Shown: positions 35,601 through 47,027, numbered from the stretch's first letter. The stretch: DNA of 64,000 nucleotides from Aurifilum marmelostoma (GCA_027559495.1 JAMXSV010000010.1:1612001-1676000), one strand, 5' to 3'. Program-made: numbers and translations. The notes: generated by a model not told the origin, from the letters alone.

Positions 35601-37215
35601 ACCGCACCTTGAACTTCGCAGGTATGAGACTAAGCTCTCGGTCTTACCATCCGCGGTGAACTTTTGGGAAAGTCTCGGGCTTGGTCCATCTCAAGGGCCC
35701 AAGGACGTGCATTCGGTCTGCGTTTTCCCGAATCTGGGCGGCATGGCAGACAGTGCGGGCATCTTTCTGGATCGCCTCAGCAACGTCTACGAGTCGTTGA
35801 AGCTAGGAAGTTTCGACCGCATGCCCTCATCAGCCAACGTGCCGAATGGGCTTTTGCCCTTTGAGGTGGACAAAACAACCAATGCCCCGACTACCTCACA
35901 AGGCTCACGATCTGGTCAGCCACTTGTGGATGACATGGCTAAACTTGCAGTTGCCATATTTAACACTACATCTGTGTCCAAGAACTTCGTTGTGTTCTTT
36001 GTGTACACGCCTGAGAACCCTGGCACGATCGTCGAATCATGTCTGGCTTTTCAGCGGATGTTTGAACTGTACAGACGAGCCTTGACGGACAGGAAGAAGC
36101 CGGCACAGAACGAGCTTGTGCTACAGCTCGTCCCTCTGAATTCTGTTGCTTCATTGACGTCCATGGTGGTCCTGTCGCCAGGTGATTGTATACGGATCTG
36201 TCTTGAGGTTTACGATCGGTGCACATTGTTTGGGGGGCCGATGCCCTCGCCAGCCATCGTTCTCGAGCAGCAACCGGTCACATCAGGCATAAACTTTCAA
36301 CTGAGAAATTCGCCATCCCCCAATGTGCTCCAAGAGAATTCTGTCATGCACATCGCGTACGCACAGAGCGTCGATGACCGGTGGATCACTACAGCATGGA
36401 CGGATAACCGGGGGTGCAAGCAGATGACAGCATCTTACTGTCTAGGGAGGAGAGGCAGACCGCTTTCGAGATCCTTTGCTGATATCGCTCACGAGATCTG
36501 GGTGACAACACATGATCTGACATCCGTATGGAAAGTTCACTGGCGCATCGTCATCACCAAAGTGGGAATCATGGATCAGTCGGAGATCAACGAGTGGATA
36601 ACACTGCAACAGAAAGAAACAAAGGCCTCGTTCAGCCTTGTCCTGCTGATGGTCGACACCAACCCATCGCTGCAGCTGGTACCAAGTATCCCCAAGGCAT
36701 CCTTGACGGGACAGTCCGCCTTTTACTCCACACCAGTCTCTACGCCCCAGCCCGCAACCATGTCTCCAGAAGCAGCCGGAAATCCGTCGACACCGAAAGG
36801 CGGCCCGACCTCTACGAATGTCTCTACCCCTGGGGCAGACAACAGCGCAGCCGAAGCCGATACCGAATCCACGCTCGTGGATGTGGCGGACACGACCTGG
36901 GGTGCCGTGCTCTCGCACCGTCTGAACACGTCCTGCTCTCTCACAGACCCCAACCCGGCGTTCATCAGCGGCTACCTCATCAAGCGCGGCGGATCACGCG
37001 CGGACGACCCGCCCACCGTTATGGAGGTCAACGTGGTGCACTCTGAGGGCAATCCGCGCGTCCTCGAGCTGCTGCTGCGGGAGATGCTGTCTGTCTTCCG
37101 GGGCCTGGGTACCATCGCGAGGGCCAGGTCCGTGACGGAGAAGGACGGCGATGTTCGGCCGTGGCACGTGGCAGCGGTAGAGAAAGGGCTCAGGGCACTA
37201 TATCAACTGATGTGA
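32635..37215 (+). CDS. MED13: Mediator subunit 13 (Med13/Srb9), kinase module
   Basis: The frame is open from ATG 32635 to TGA 37215. A likely 72-base intron, 32674-32745 (GTGAGC donor, CTGAC branch, CCCAG acceptor), has no stop and is divisible by three. Removing it gives ETNTLLINNVSSVAFKIYEP and a 1,502-residue protein; retaining it gives 1,526. Med13 signatures are the N-terminal domain (VYADPIRRAIWCFWLGR, YFIASVLGSLSYRFCFKTGA), the mid-region REDILSARKKEREAA, acidic and proline-rich linkers, and the C-terminal domain (GFVDP-type blocks, FVVFFVYTPENPGTIVESCL, LQLVPLNSVAS, DRWITTAWTDNRGCKQMTAS, IWVTTHDLTSVWKVHWRIVI, KVGIMDQSEINEWI). The Mediator kinase module (Med12, Med13, Cdk8, CycC) docks to core Mediator through Med13 and mostly represses or tunes transcription. 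The gene diverges from ENP2 and converges with MTAP. Confidence 0.93.
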   Translation: MDPGEYETNTLLIVSSLDRHFAIRCVAGVSDQPYLSQNNVSSVAFKIYEPSPPSSSPYTFATPDIESALRKEGYLVYADPIRRAIWCFWLGRGEESSFEDSTPGPTLHACGHDLAMVDEGTLEPVSLFKNRLTTPNSINTPSSSSPSGAGLDSGLRPPTTPGGIMASASQASETDMKSNTGCTLDLKNYGAIPQKDIHEYFIASVLGSLSYRFCFKTGAIPLDSRSFILPSGGGFVDPEASHIPAPSIFASLRVHLTTTGSLLIGIALTVIEGMWAGSDGLSAPPHLSGSTVLAAPLGMFGTLPGLSDVDQYSVDGSLVQSPDTHITRYRADVDGRSGQWRSTCCRLLEMRGISSTTLSRSSWINIHFLRRRPNDSRTDGKRTPLIKPHAQLMWPAVLCYRKRTRKPVIIQDNFEVGHASAKDEFDALKNAQHWFLTNTEREDILSARKKEREAATSSKESGEADARLLQSGLSPNAPRRTSNPGAAGGAMYPTPPDGVQNVMGITPSIDGTTSSPGNAVPSTAMADIDTSMTVPGSLTDAFGDGWDSSEIKREQSFNQENWDLNNDVFVDNDITDADFNFFDDENSTEMDAKISELPDMDTSQSNMDTSQPPSLPEPQQPPPPEPVKLEPPPAQPVFAKPELKHARSILERNKDSAKAGPSNGIKRHPSPFDPTTIYKKLKLSLSPSVSPVTSSTRRGSAYDKLNFDRSFAAVNKKYEQNGRFDFREEEPTSDTPHRIDSPPTTGYLRRHGKGRTTLKELPANLGSQVAGMAAAVSSRMAASEAARADESTSDADDISLVSDQDDLSDFSDEPSSPAKGSIQRRRYADDNESVAASARDFEMMEELAFSADLTKLSIGDSAESAVQRYFADPEPIVPRVPLSDEEYIMVAQILTEQAVSGSLNYALKGLTHTDFDLSGPRREMMRCLRSSVHALQTILPPCLQSATPCQLRQLVDTQDVPLLATPSRIQPRPPGGGPEQRPSLVQISPPHLELRRYETKLSVLPSAVNFWESLGLGPSQGPKDVHSVCVFPNLGGMADSAGIFLDRLSNVYESLKLGSFDRMPSSANVPNGLLPFEVDKTTNAPTTSQGSRSGQPLVDDMAKLAVAIFNTTSVSKNFVVFFVYTPENPGTIVESCLAFQRMFELYRRALTDRKKPAQNELVLQLVPLNSVASLTSMVVLSPGDCIRICLEVYDRCTLFGGPMPSPAIVLEQQPVTSGINFQLRNSPSPNVLQENSVMHIAYAQSVDDRWITTAWTDNRGCKQMTASYCLGRRGRPLSRSFADIAHEIWVTTHDLTSVWKVHWRIVITKVGIMDQSEINEWITLQQKETKASFSLVLLMVDTNPSLQLVPSIPKASLTGQSAFYSTPVSTPQPATMSPEAAGNPSTPKGGPTSTNVSTPGADNSAAEADTESTLVDVADTTWGAVLSHRLNTSCSLTDPNPAFISGYLIKRGGSRADDPPTVMEVNVVHSEGNPRVLELLLREMLSVFRGLGTIARARSVTEKDGDVRPWHVAAVEKGLRALYQLM

Positions 37216-37699
37216 GGTGAATGCTCGAGCATACCCGTGCATAGACGTGTACCTTGGATTGAGTGCGGTCGTGCCGCTCTCTTGTCGTCAGCGATGTCTC
37301 ACGGTGTTGTCGGTTTATTGGCGTATGGCATGGCATGGCACAGGCATCGAGCATGTGTGGGTGTCTGGATACCACTGAAATAAATGCAAATGATAATACA
37401 GGTCCAGATAATCGGCCTTCTCTTTTTGTTCTTTACTGCTCATCTTCTAAATCTACAGAGTGCAAGTCTTTTTATCTAGGTGACGCGAAATGACGAGGAT
37501 ACCTCATGCCTCCTCAGATCTCGTCGTTGACCTATATAATCCCTCTCCACCAAAAGTGCGCTGGCAGTTGATGCCAGGCAGGGTATATCTCTATCTCATC
37601 AAGCCAAGAAAAGCAGCCAGCCCACAACGCCACACATATATATAGGTATCTACATTCCAACGGTCCACCTGTATCGAGAAGCATCATCATCATCATCAT
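37216..37699. other. 3' spacer between MED13 and MTAP
   Basis: 484 bases between convergent stop codons. Includes a short CAT repeat at about 37682-37699 adjoining the MTAP stop. No gene. Confidence 0.5.
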
Positions 37700-38833
37700 T
37701 CACTCCTTCCAGAAGTTAGGGAACAGGTATTCCACCCTCTCCATAGCCTTGGGGTCCCTGCCTGCGGGCTTGGTCATGAACTTGACGGCGCCGGCACTCG
37801 CGCCCTCGAGGTGCTTGGCGGCGACCAGGTCCCCATGCTCCTTGTCCTCGGCGACGAGCTCGTCTAGGACAGCGCCCACCAGCCTCTTGGCGTTGACGCT
37901 GTTGGCACTCATGTACTTCATGACCATGGCCACGTCGACGTCCTCGCCGGGCACGGAGCGCCAGCAGTCGTAGTCGGTCGCCATGCAGATCATCTGGTAG
38001 GCGAGCTCGGCCTCGCGGGCGAGCTTGGCCTCGGGGAGGGCGGACATGTTGATCACGCTGCCGCCCCATGTGCGGTACATGTTGGACTCGGCGCGAGTGG
38101 AAAATTGAGGGCCTTCTGTTGGTGGGGAGGCGGGAAGAAAAGAGATACATCGTGTCAGCGTTTTTCTAGGGGGCAGCAAGAGAGAGAAAGGGGCCGAAAG
38201 GACTTGGTAAAGACGTACCCATGCAGATAATCGTGCCGCCCTCGTGCAGCGTAGATCCCTCGCCCTGCATGGCACCAGCACAAGCCTTGACGACCTTGGC
38301 CAGCTTCTCGTCAAAGGGGTCCGCGAAGCCAACATGGCCTACCAGGCCCTTCTCGAAGAAGGTAAAGGGTCTGATCCCCTTGGTCCGGTCTATGATCTGG
38401 TCCGGTACGACAAAGTCCATCGGCTTGATGTGCTCCTGCAGCGACCCGACTGCGCTGAAGGCAATCACACACCGCACACCAATGTGTCTGAGGGCTGCGA
38501 TGTTGGCGCGCGCGGGAACCTCATGAGGGGCGTGCTCGTGGTAGGCGCCGTGGCGCGACAGGAAGGCGACGGGGACGCCACTATGCTCGAGGATTTGGAT
38601 GGGCGCCGAGGGATGGCCCCATGGGGTCAGCGGGTTGACGGAGGCGACGGGCGTGTAGCCCTCGATCTGGGCGAGGCCTGTGCCGCCTATGACGGCGATG
38701 TGCACGGGGCCTGGGATGAAGAGAGACGGTTAGGACATAGCGCTGGTAGGGCAAGATTGTATTGTGCACGCCGTGGGTCGCATTGGACCCGAATGGACTT
38801 ACGATCGAACTTGTCGGGAAGATCATGCGTCAT
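37700..38833 (-). CDS. MEU1: S-methyl-5'-thioadenosine phosphorylase
   Basis: Three exons (38833-38803, 38710-38219, 38115-37700; donors GTAAGT and GTACGT, acceptors CCCAG and AACAG) give 312 residues. The start is MTHDLPDKFDR, joining to PVHIAVIGGTGLAQIEGY. PNP_UDP phosphorylase family signatures are complete: the phosphate-binding GGTGLA, FLSRHGAYHEHAPHEVPARA, FSAVGSLQEHIKPMDFVVPD, and the MTA-binding MEGPQFSTRAESNMYRTWGG, then VINMSALPEAKLAREAELAY and MATDYDCW. The enzyme splits methylthioadenosine from polyamine and ethylene-type pathways into adenine and methylthioribose-1-phosphate, the first step of methionine salvage. It is expected to be a cytosolic and nuclear trimer. It converges with MED13 and diverges from the ataxin-10-like gene. 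Confidence 0.95.
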
Positions 38834-39524
38834 GGTGAACAATATTGTATATACAAAAGGGTGGACTACTGATGGGCAAGAAGCAAAAGAAAAAAGAAAA
38901 GGCCGAAAACGATGCCCAGCCAATTCGTCCCTGAGCAAGCAGGCTACCCCGCCAAAGACGATGCCGAAAGTTTTGGTGGGGCAATTTCTAATCAGTATGT
39001 ATGTACTTGGTGACTCTGTCGGTGCACTGTACCTGTACTTTTGGGTGGTACCAGCCCGGTTTTCAGGCGCTTACAGCGTAGCACAGTGGCCTGTGTTGGC
39101 TCCCCTTGCTTGCCGTGCACCATCTTACGGTTTACCTTATACCCTGACAGTCGGGTTTTAGCGCAAGCAATTCGGCAGCAGCGCCTTTCAACCCCCGCGA
39201 CCCACCGTAAATTTCACATCGCCAGCCAACTCAGCTCTCTCACACATCGCCCCCCCTCGACTCGAAACCGTTCTGCGCAGTCCTTGTAACCTGCTCCCCC
39301 AGGCAGCAGACACTTCTTGAGCCTCCGCATTCTTAAAAACACTTCGGAGAACCCCGCTGCTACGCCTGCGTGGTCGCTAGAGGACACTCACCCGGCCTCC
39401 CTTCGGACCAAGTTCCCACACCAAAACCGCTCTGCCAGAGCCGCCACGCAGACAGGCCTCAGATCTCAAGAGCGAATCACCTTGAAATAACAGAGAGACA
39501 GGCTGCCGGCTGCTCGGATAGGTC
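38834..39524. promoter_or_regulatory. Divergent promoter region, MTAP and ataxin-10-like gene
   Basis: 691 bases between divergent starts. C-rich tracts at about 39245-39305 probably belong to the 5' untranslated region of the plus-strand gene. No specific site recognised. Confidence 0.45.
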
Positions 39525-42500
39525 ATGGATGCCAGAAATGGAGGCATGACGGCCATTACAGCCGCCGGTGGTGTTGGCGCCCTTGGTGTTCCGGACAGGC
39601 TAGTCCCACATGAGACCATCGAGGAAAGATATTTCACGGCGGCGCTCATGTGCCTGGAGGGTCACTTCACCGACTCCCCACCCATGGGCGTCCAGACGAC
39701 TCTCAAGGTCGTTGCCATGGTATCAAAGACTCTGGACAAATCGCATGCCTGGAAGGAAGTTCGGTACGTAACCCGGGCCTTTTCCCAAGTAGACGGGTCC
39801 ATGATTCTGACCTGAACCACAGCGAGAGTCTGTCAAGAAACGTGACAATATGGGTGTGGATGACTCGGATATTCGCGGCCGCTATACCAAATCTCACAAC
39901 CCGTTCTGTCGGTCCACTGGCCAGCCTCAACGACCCCGACAAGGGCGTGACGCCTCAGGAGAGCACAGCTCTTATCCTCAAGAACTACCAGGGCCTGAAG
40001 GAGGACCTGCAGATTCTGAACAAGCTGATGCACATCGCGCGGAATTTGCTCGTCACCACCGAGCCCGAGGTGCCGCAGGATATCTGTGCTGCAGTTCATT
40101 TCGACCAGATGGTGTACCAGACCATCATTCTGTGCGTGAATGTCACCAGCAAAGGCTATGACGGAGAGGTGCTGGACGACGTCTCTCGGACAAGGTTAAA
40201 TGATATTACCGACCTTTGTGAGATTCTAACCGCCATTTGTGTTTCTAAGGCCCCTCGCGGCGACTGACAGTGCCTACAGACAAGAAAATACTGGTGACAT
40301 CCCTACAACAGGCACACAACTGGACCGCCAAGAATGATAGGAACAAGATGTCTTTCTGGTACGACGTCTTGTTTGACGATGATGCCAACATTGACGACCC
40401 GCAGGACGATTCAGACGAAGAAGTCCACTTCCGTGTAGACGTCGCCAGGACCGAGGTGCAAAATTGGTTGGAGCGAAACTCAGCCATGACCCCAACCGCC
40501 CAACGACTCCTCAGGAACTACGCAGAGGAACAAGCTCGGACACAGAGACAGCCTGGACCTCTTGCCCCGATATCCCCACTGGCCTGGAACTGGCTGCCTA
40601 AGGGTTCTGTGAGGGTCCGGGCCGACAGGCCAGTGGAGGAGGGAGACGACAACAATCACCAGGAGGAGGATGGAGATGATGACGACGACGATGGCATCAT
40701 GTGGGACCCGAACGAGACAGACAAATTCGAACAGGACAAGCGCTATGGCCGCGTCTCTCGTGAAGTCGACGAGTGGTGGGCAAAGGCCCAGGACCCAAAC
40801 CTCCACAGACTGGTTGTGCCAATGCCTTCGGTTGAATTCGCCGAGAAGCGCATGATGGTCTGCAAGGAGAACCTCATGACCAGGTACGCCCAACAGTACC
40901 GAGGGGACGATCAAGAGGCCGAGGACGTGGGTGACCGCGCACCTGAGGAATACAGCGAAGAGTATGTAGACGACATGGCGGACGATGACGACGTCGATGA
41001 TGACGAGTCCTACGGAGATGGTCCTATGACCGGCCTCCTCACCGAGGTGCCCAACATCCTGGATCCCAAACAGATTGAGGCCCTACACATGATTGTCAAG
41101 TCATGTATACTCGATGCGGCGGGTAGCGGTTTATCACCAACAGGCGAGAATCTGCAGCTGACGCGATGCCGGATGTTCCTGGCGTTAGACTGCGGCAAGA
41201 GCCTGCTTCGAGAAATGCTGGTTTTCATTGCCGTCTGGGAGAAGGACGAGACGTCACTGATCTTCCAGTTGACCAGCCAGATCGTGGAGGCTATACACAA
41301 GAGCGGTCTGATCCCGTATGCCTGGAACAGCTTGCGGATCCCAAAGGACATCGTATCACCTGCTCAGACCATCCTCCTGCGCCTAATCAACTACATGTTT
41401 CGCGCACGGACAAAGGATAACGCCTCTGAGGCGTACCAGGACCCGATGGCAGCGGTCAGGCTGGTTCACTTCTTCTTCATCAACTTCCGCAGCAGGATCA
41501 TCCCGGAGTGCGTGGCTCTGATGAAGCTGCAGGCAGATATCCGACACAAGAGGATTGATCCTGCAGACTTCCCTGTGGACAACTGGGACATGGAGCGCGC
41601 CAAGGACGGGCTGGTACAGTTCCTGGAGTTCCTGATAAGCGTGTCTGAAGACACCGAGATGCGGTCCAAGCTGATCGAGTGGGAAGCGTCGTACGATCTC
41701 ATCTCACTTCTGCGAGGGCTCGAGGAGGGCGTCGCCAAAAAGAGTCTCGTGGGCCCGCCAAATCGATCCAAGAACCGGCCTAACCAGCAATCCTCGACAT
41801 CGAACAATAGCAACGAAGGCACGCCTGGTCAGCAACAGCAGCCGCAGCCGCAGCAGCAACCACAACAGCAGCAGCAACAGCAGCAACAACCACAACAGCA
41901 GCAGCAGCAATCGCAATCGCAACAGCAACCGCAACAGCAATCGACTCCAAACAGTATCCGCGACTCACCGCCTGCACACATTTTCCCGTGGGCTGGCATC
42001 AAGGGCCAGATCCTGCAGATCCTCGCCACGCTGCTGCAGCCACCTCGCGGCGTCCAGGGCCCGGGCAACGCAACGGTGCAGAAGCAGGTCGTGAAGCACA
42101 ACGGTATCGTTGCGCTGTTGAATTGCTGCACTTATGACGACCACAATCGCTACGCGAGGGAGCGGGTCCAGTTGTGTCTGAAGTGGCTCATGGACGGCTC
42201 CGAAGACGCCAATAGATTTCTGCGGAACCTGGTGGCCAATGGTCCCCAACCGCCTGCCCCTCATACTGTAGCTCCAGGCCAGTCAGCGAACCTGCGCATC
42301 GATGGCATCCCGGGCGAGGTGCGAGTGGTAGTGCATCCTGGACCAACCGACCCTGCGATGGCGGGACACAACCACAAGACTGGCGCTGCCAGCGTTACCA
42401 GTGCCCCCCATCCGGGACGTGTGATCCACCACCTGCCTCTGGTTCCGCCGAGCATCAATACCGCCTCAGGCAGCAGCAGTGAGAACAAAGCACTGGCCGG

Positions 42501-43013
42501 GCTCGTCAACGCCACCGCACGAGCCAACATGCGGAACTACATCCAGTCGATCGACTGGACGCAGCCGCATCTGTCCGCACCGGGGCATTCCGACGAGCTA
42601 CTACACGACATCATCAACCTGGCCGACGAGGCGGCGCGCATGGCGCTGGGCGAGAACGTGGAGGAAACGGCAGATGATGATTTTATGTGAGGCACTCTGA
42701 GTAAATCAACTCGTTGCTTATCGTGCGGGAGACTCTTCATCCTTTAGCCCTTTTCTTTCCTGTCAGAACGTCTTCTTGTCTCCAGCATTGGGCTTTTTCG
42801 CCCGCTACACCAACAACCAGGCTCTCTCTCCAAACCCATCGATCAACAAAGACTTGGTAGGACATGAGTTATTCTAACAGCATTTTTGCTTCCAGGTACT
42901 GCGTCACGAAGCTCACCGAGCGCCTCAAGAGGGAAGGGATTGATATCAATCTGCGGGATGCATTAGGTGTTGACACAGATCCCAAGTTGATGAATCTACG
43001 GGGCAAACTGTAA
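39525..43013 (+). CDS. Ataxin-10/Ctr86-like armadillo protein with polyQ tract
   Basis: Four exons (39525-39763, 39823-40217, 40280-42686, 42896-43013) give 1,052 residues. Junctions are GTACGT/CACAG, GTGAGA/CTACAG and GTGAGG/TTCCAG. The last adds an exon that a simple reading would miss, because exon 3 appears to stop at TGA 42688-42690. The true tail reads YCVTKLTERLKREGIDINLR, then DALGVDTDPKLMNLRGKL. Most of the protein looks alpha-helical. Residues ~784-865 (GIKGQILQILATLLQPP, then VVKHNGIVALLNCCTYDDHN, then RYARERVQLCLKWLMDGSED) match the ataxin-10 homology domain (Atx10homo_assoc), also found in yeast copper transport protein 86. A glutamine-rich tract lies at ~residues 729-765 and acidic runs at ~residues 330 and 430. 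The family's biochemical role is poorly defined. The assignment rests on one domain read by eye. Confidence 0.75.
41832..41943 (+). repeat. Coding CAG/CAA repeat (polyQ)
   Basis: A mixed CAG/CAA/CCG tract inside the ataxin-10-like gene encodes about 35 residues that are nearly all Gln with scattered Pro and Ser. Codon mixing suggests selection for glutamine rather than recent slippage alone. Confidence 0.85.
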
Positions 43014-43353
43014 GATGAATACGACAGGGGGCAGGGATGGATTTAGATGGTATCTTGAGTGTTCGCATAGCGGCAAGCAAAAATGTCAAAGAAGAAAGCA
43101 AGAAACATCCAACGTCAGGGACTGGCGTGTTTGGGAGGAACATGACACTGCATTTCAGTACAAGAGATACCACCTGTGCGTATAGACAAATTGTGTTTTG
43201 GGAGGTTTTGCATCTTGTGTGCCACTTTGAATCGCAATTCGATACAGCATTGTCAGAATCAAAACATGATTATGCATTTTCCAGACCCGTACACTACAGA
43301 CTTTATCAAAACATTCGCCGGCCATGAGTACCTCGACGTCCGCCCATGTTCTC

Positions 43354-44992
43354 CTACTCAGCAACCCACACAGCAGCCATGCTGGAAGAGCGCACACAAG
43401 GTCAGCACCAGCCAGGAAAACAGAGAGGGAGAGAGGGAGAGAGAAACAAGAAGGACTTTTTTTCACTTACCCCATACCAGTACCAATACACATACTCGTC
43501 ACGCCAATCTTCTCGCCCCTCCTCCTGAGCTCGTACAGCAGGGTAGAGACCTGCCTGGCGCCCGTGCAGCCGAGCGGGTGACCAAAGGCAATGGCGCCGC
43601 CCTTGGGGTTGATCTTCTCCTGGGGCAGGCCCAGCTCGTTGGCGCACCACAGGCACTGGCTGGCAAAGGCCTCGTTGATCTCAAAGATGTCGACGTCGTC
43701 CTTTGTGATGCCGGTGAGCTCAAAGACCTTGGGGATGGCCTTCCAGGGGCCGACGCCCATGAGCAGGGGGGCGACGCCGACGATGCTGGCGGCGACGTAC
43801 TTGCCGAGGATGGTCTGGCCGAGGCGCTCGGCGGTGCTGCGGCGCATGAGCAGGACGGCGGCGGCGCCGTCGCTGATCTGGCTGGCGTTGCCGGCGTGGA
43901 TGGAGCCGTCGCGGGCAAAGGCGGGCTTGATCTTGCCCAGGGACTCGGCGGTGATGCCGTCGCGCACGCCGTCGTCGCGGTCCACGACGATCTCCTTGGT
44001 CTCGCCGCTCTTGGGGTCCTCGAACTTGACCTTGAGGGGCATGATCTCCTCCCTGAAGAGGCCCTGCTTCTGGGCCGCGACGGCCTTTTGGTACGACGAG
44101 GCGGCAAAGGAGTCCTGGCTGGCGCGGCTGATGTTGCGGGCCTTGGCCATGTCCTCGGACAGGACGCCCATGGGGACCTTGCAGTTGGCGGCCTCGGGGT
44201 GGGACTCGAGGAGCTCCGAGAACTCGCTTACGGCGCCGGGTCTGGAGACAACTCTCGTGTCAGCAGATCTGAAAGAAGGAGGAGAAGGATAGGCGGTGGG
44301 GACATTGTCTTTTGTTCCCTTTTTTTTTTTCTTGAAGACATACCCGTACTGCGTAGACATGCTCTCGACGCCCGCGCCGATGCCCACCTCAATCATGCCG
44401 GCACGGATCTGGTTCGCCACGTCGACACAGGCCTGCAGGCCCGAGGAGCACTGCCTGTTGAGGGTGCGCACGGCGGTAGACTCGGGAAAGCCTGCAACCA
44501 GGGCGGCGGCGCGCATCTCGGTGGCGCCACCTCCCGGGGCGAGGACGGTGCCGACACAGACGTCCTCGACCAGGGACGGGTCGATCTTGGAGCGCTCGAT
44601 AATACCCCTCAGGGCGCCGGCTACGAGGTCGGAGGCCATGGTGTCCTTGAAGCCGCCCTTGCCGCCCTTGGTGAAGGGGGTACGGAGGCATGCTGTGACG
44701 ACGATCTGGAGAAGGGAAAAGAAGGGTCGAGGAGTTAGCAGCAGCAGCGGTGGTGGTGGTGGAGGGGCAGGAGGAGGAGGAGGAGGAGGAGGAGGAAGAA
44801 GGCGTACATCATCAGGGCTCTTCTCGAGGAGCTTCGCCTTGCCCAGCTTGGGGCTGCTGAGCTGGCTGCCGATAGAGGATAGTCTGTCAAGAGCTGGAGG
44901 CATAATTGTCAGTCCGGAGAACGGCACATCACCATCATCATCGTCGTCTGCGTCGTCGTCGTCGAGTATCGTAAGAGTTGCTTACCACTCAT
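43354..44992 (-). CDS. POT1: Peroxisomal 3-ketoacyl-CoA thiolase
   Basis: Five exons (44992-44986, 44893-44808, 44705-44344, 44241-43471, 43381-43354) give 417 residues. The first coding exon is 7 bases and the last 28. The N terminus reads MSALDRLSSIGSQLSSPKLG. RLSSIGSQL at residues 6-14 fits the PTS2 signal R-L-x5-Q-L, so import into peroxisomes through Pex7 is expected. The active-site Cys117 is in TLNRQCSSGLQA; the NEAFA block and GHPLGCTGARQ (second catalytic Cys) are intact; the C terminus is GTGMGMAAVWVAE. The enzyme performs the last, thiolytic step of fatty-acid beta-oxidation, releasing acetyl-CoA. The intron 44807-44706 is 102 bases without a stop and would encode a polyproline run if retained. 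It converges with the ataxin-10-like gene. Confidence 0.94.
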
Positions 44993-46705
44993 CTTTGCGA
45001 TCTCTTTGCTGTTTGATGACCCGTCGAGGTGTCTTGAGGAAAAGGAACGGTCTTGGATGGACAAAGGACTTGGAAGATGTTCTCTAGAAAGGATACTCGA
45101 GACGTAGGAGAAGATTCTCTGGAGAAACTGACTTTCTCAACAGAAAAAGTATCCAGAGGATATGCTCTTCAAACAATGTGTCGGTGATTCCTAAGTGGGC
45201 CTTCGAGTTGCCGAGGCACCGGGGCATGCGCTCGGTCGGGACAGCTTCGGGACAGGCTAAGAGGTGGTGTGGCCAGGCGTCATAGGCCATACTGACAGGC
45301 CGCTCCATAGCTTTATTTTTCTGGTAGGGCCACAAGGGGGCTTTGTGTCTAGCTGGCATGTGATGATGATCAGTCTCCCTCTCACGAGCCATGAATCAGT
45401 AAGCAGAATGCTCACGTTCACTAATCGCCGTGTTGTTCTCCTTGTTGTATGCCGAAATGCCTTTTCTTTCTTTTTTCTTCCGTCTCTTTCCATTGTGTCT
45501 GTTTTGATTTATTTTCCTTTCGTTCTCCCTTTCTCTCTGCTCGTCTTGTCGACATCTCATTTTTTTTTTTTATTAATATATTTCCTTTCCTTCGGCGTGT
45601 CAGGTTTAGGGGAAGGACTTGGAACACCGAGATGCTGCAGGGGAAGACAGCGACAATGTTGGGTCATCATTTTCTTATCAATACTTACCTTGACAGAGGT
45701 TCCTGGCCATGTAAGTCTCTGCCAGTCTGGACACATTTTGAGGGAACTCTCAAATTGTCCATCAGTGAGGTTATGCCCTCTTCAACCCCCCCTCCAGAAT
45801 ATACAGAAGCAGCGCAGGTGAGGCCCATCAGATCCACCAGACCGGAGATATCTTTTCTATATCAGGCTGTCTGCCCCATGATCACGGTGGAGCGCCTGCA
45901 AAAGCTGATGATGAGTATGAGGATGATGATGATGATGAAGGAAAGAGGCTATATCGAGAACTGGGCGATTCAATGATCGAAGAGAAGAAAGGGTCGGGGC
46001 AGCCATGCCCGCACAATAATTGCAGCTGCTCACTCTGCTTGACACTCGGCTAGCTTGCTTACCTTTTCCTTATCATCTCACCCTGTCGAACAGTGCATGT
46101 TATCCACCCTGGGCCACCGTTTATTACCATCACCGCCGTCAGCATCATCATCACCACCACCACCATTATTATAGTGTTCATATAGGCTGGGAAGCATCTA
46201 CCCACCATCCGTTCCCTTCAGCAGCGTGGCGCAGACACTCGTCCAACAAGGTGAGACCTACAAAGACTCGATGCTACTCAGTACATAGTGCAGTAAAGAG
46301 TACCATAGTACCATGTAGTACACAGAGTTCTACGTAGCACTCACAAAGTTCGGTGGCCCCACTGACAGCCCAACCAACACCCTCCTTTCCGCACCTCTCC
46401 TCCCTCGAGGTGACCCGGCTGCGCATAGCTGAACGAGCTACGGTGTGTAGGGTCCTCCTCACCTGTTGCGCCTGCAGGATTCCGGGATCCGTTTGAGAGG
46501 GATTGCTCTGCGCCCACAAAGGCTAAAGGGCCCACCCCGTCAAAAAAGACACGGCCCACGATATACCCTTGGAGAGCCCACGACAGCCCCAATCTCGCTT
46601 GCCCACGGTTCCCATCCCTCTCTGACTCGTCCCAGCCTAGTCCAGCCCAGCCTGCACAGGTCCTCCTCCACTTCTCTGCCCAGGCCTTCCTTCCGCCAGT
46701 GTGTA

Positions 46706-46725
46706 TTTTTTTTTTTTTTTTTTTT
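46706..46725. repeat. Poly-T tract (20 T)
   Basis: An uninterrupted run of about 20 T in spacer. Confidence 0.8.
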
Positions 46726-46831
46726 GTATCTCTCAAGAGAACTGGGAACCCTCACCCACCCGGCGAGAGCTTTGATTGATGCTCGTCTCCGGACCCGGGG
46801 TCCTGCGGGAGGAATCAGGGCCTGTTTATCC

Positions 46832-46834
<3 letters not shown>

Positions 46835-46863
<29 letters not shown>
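46835..46863. repeat. CT dinucleotide microsatellite
   Basis: About 14 CT units in the pyrimidine-rich region upstream of the 47838 gene. Confidence 0.85.
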
Positions 46864-46866
<3 letters not shown>

Positions 46867-47024
46867 TTTCCCACTCAGTGGCGTGCTCGAAGCCATCTCT
46901 CTGCCTCTCTCTTTTTTGTCTTTCTCATTCTTTGGTTCAATTCTCATCTTTAGTGTCTATGCGTGGATGTTTACTTGCTTTAGGGTGTTTGAGCTTTTCT
47001 GCAACCTTCCCCCCTCCACCCGAG

Positions 47025-47027
<3 letters not shown>

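Noticed and set aside
43597..44292. Long plus-strand frames antisense to the thiolase
   Set aside because: Shadows of the high-GC third-position bias of the real minus-strand gene.
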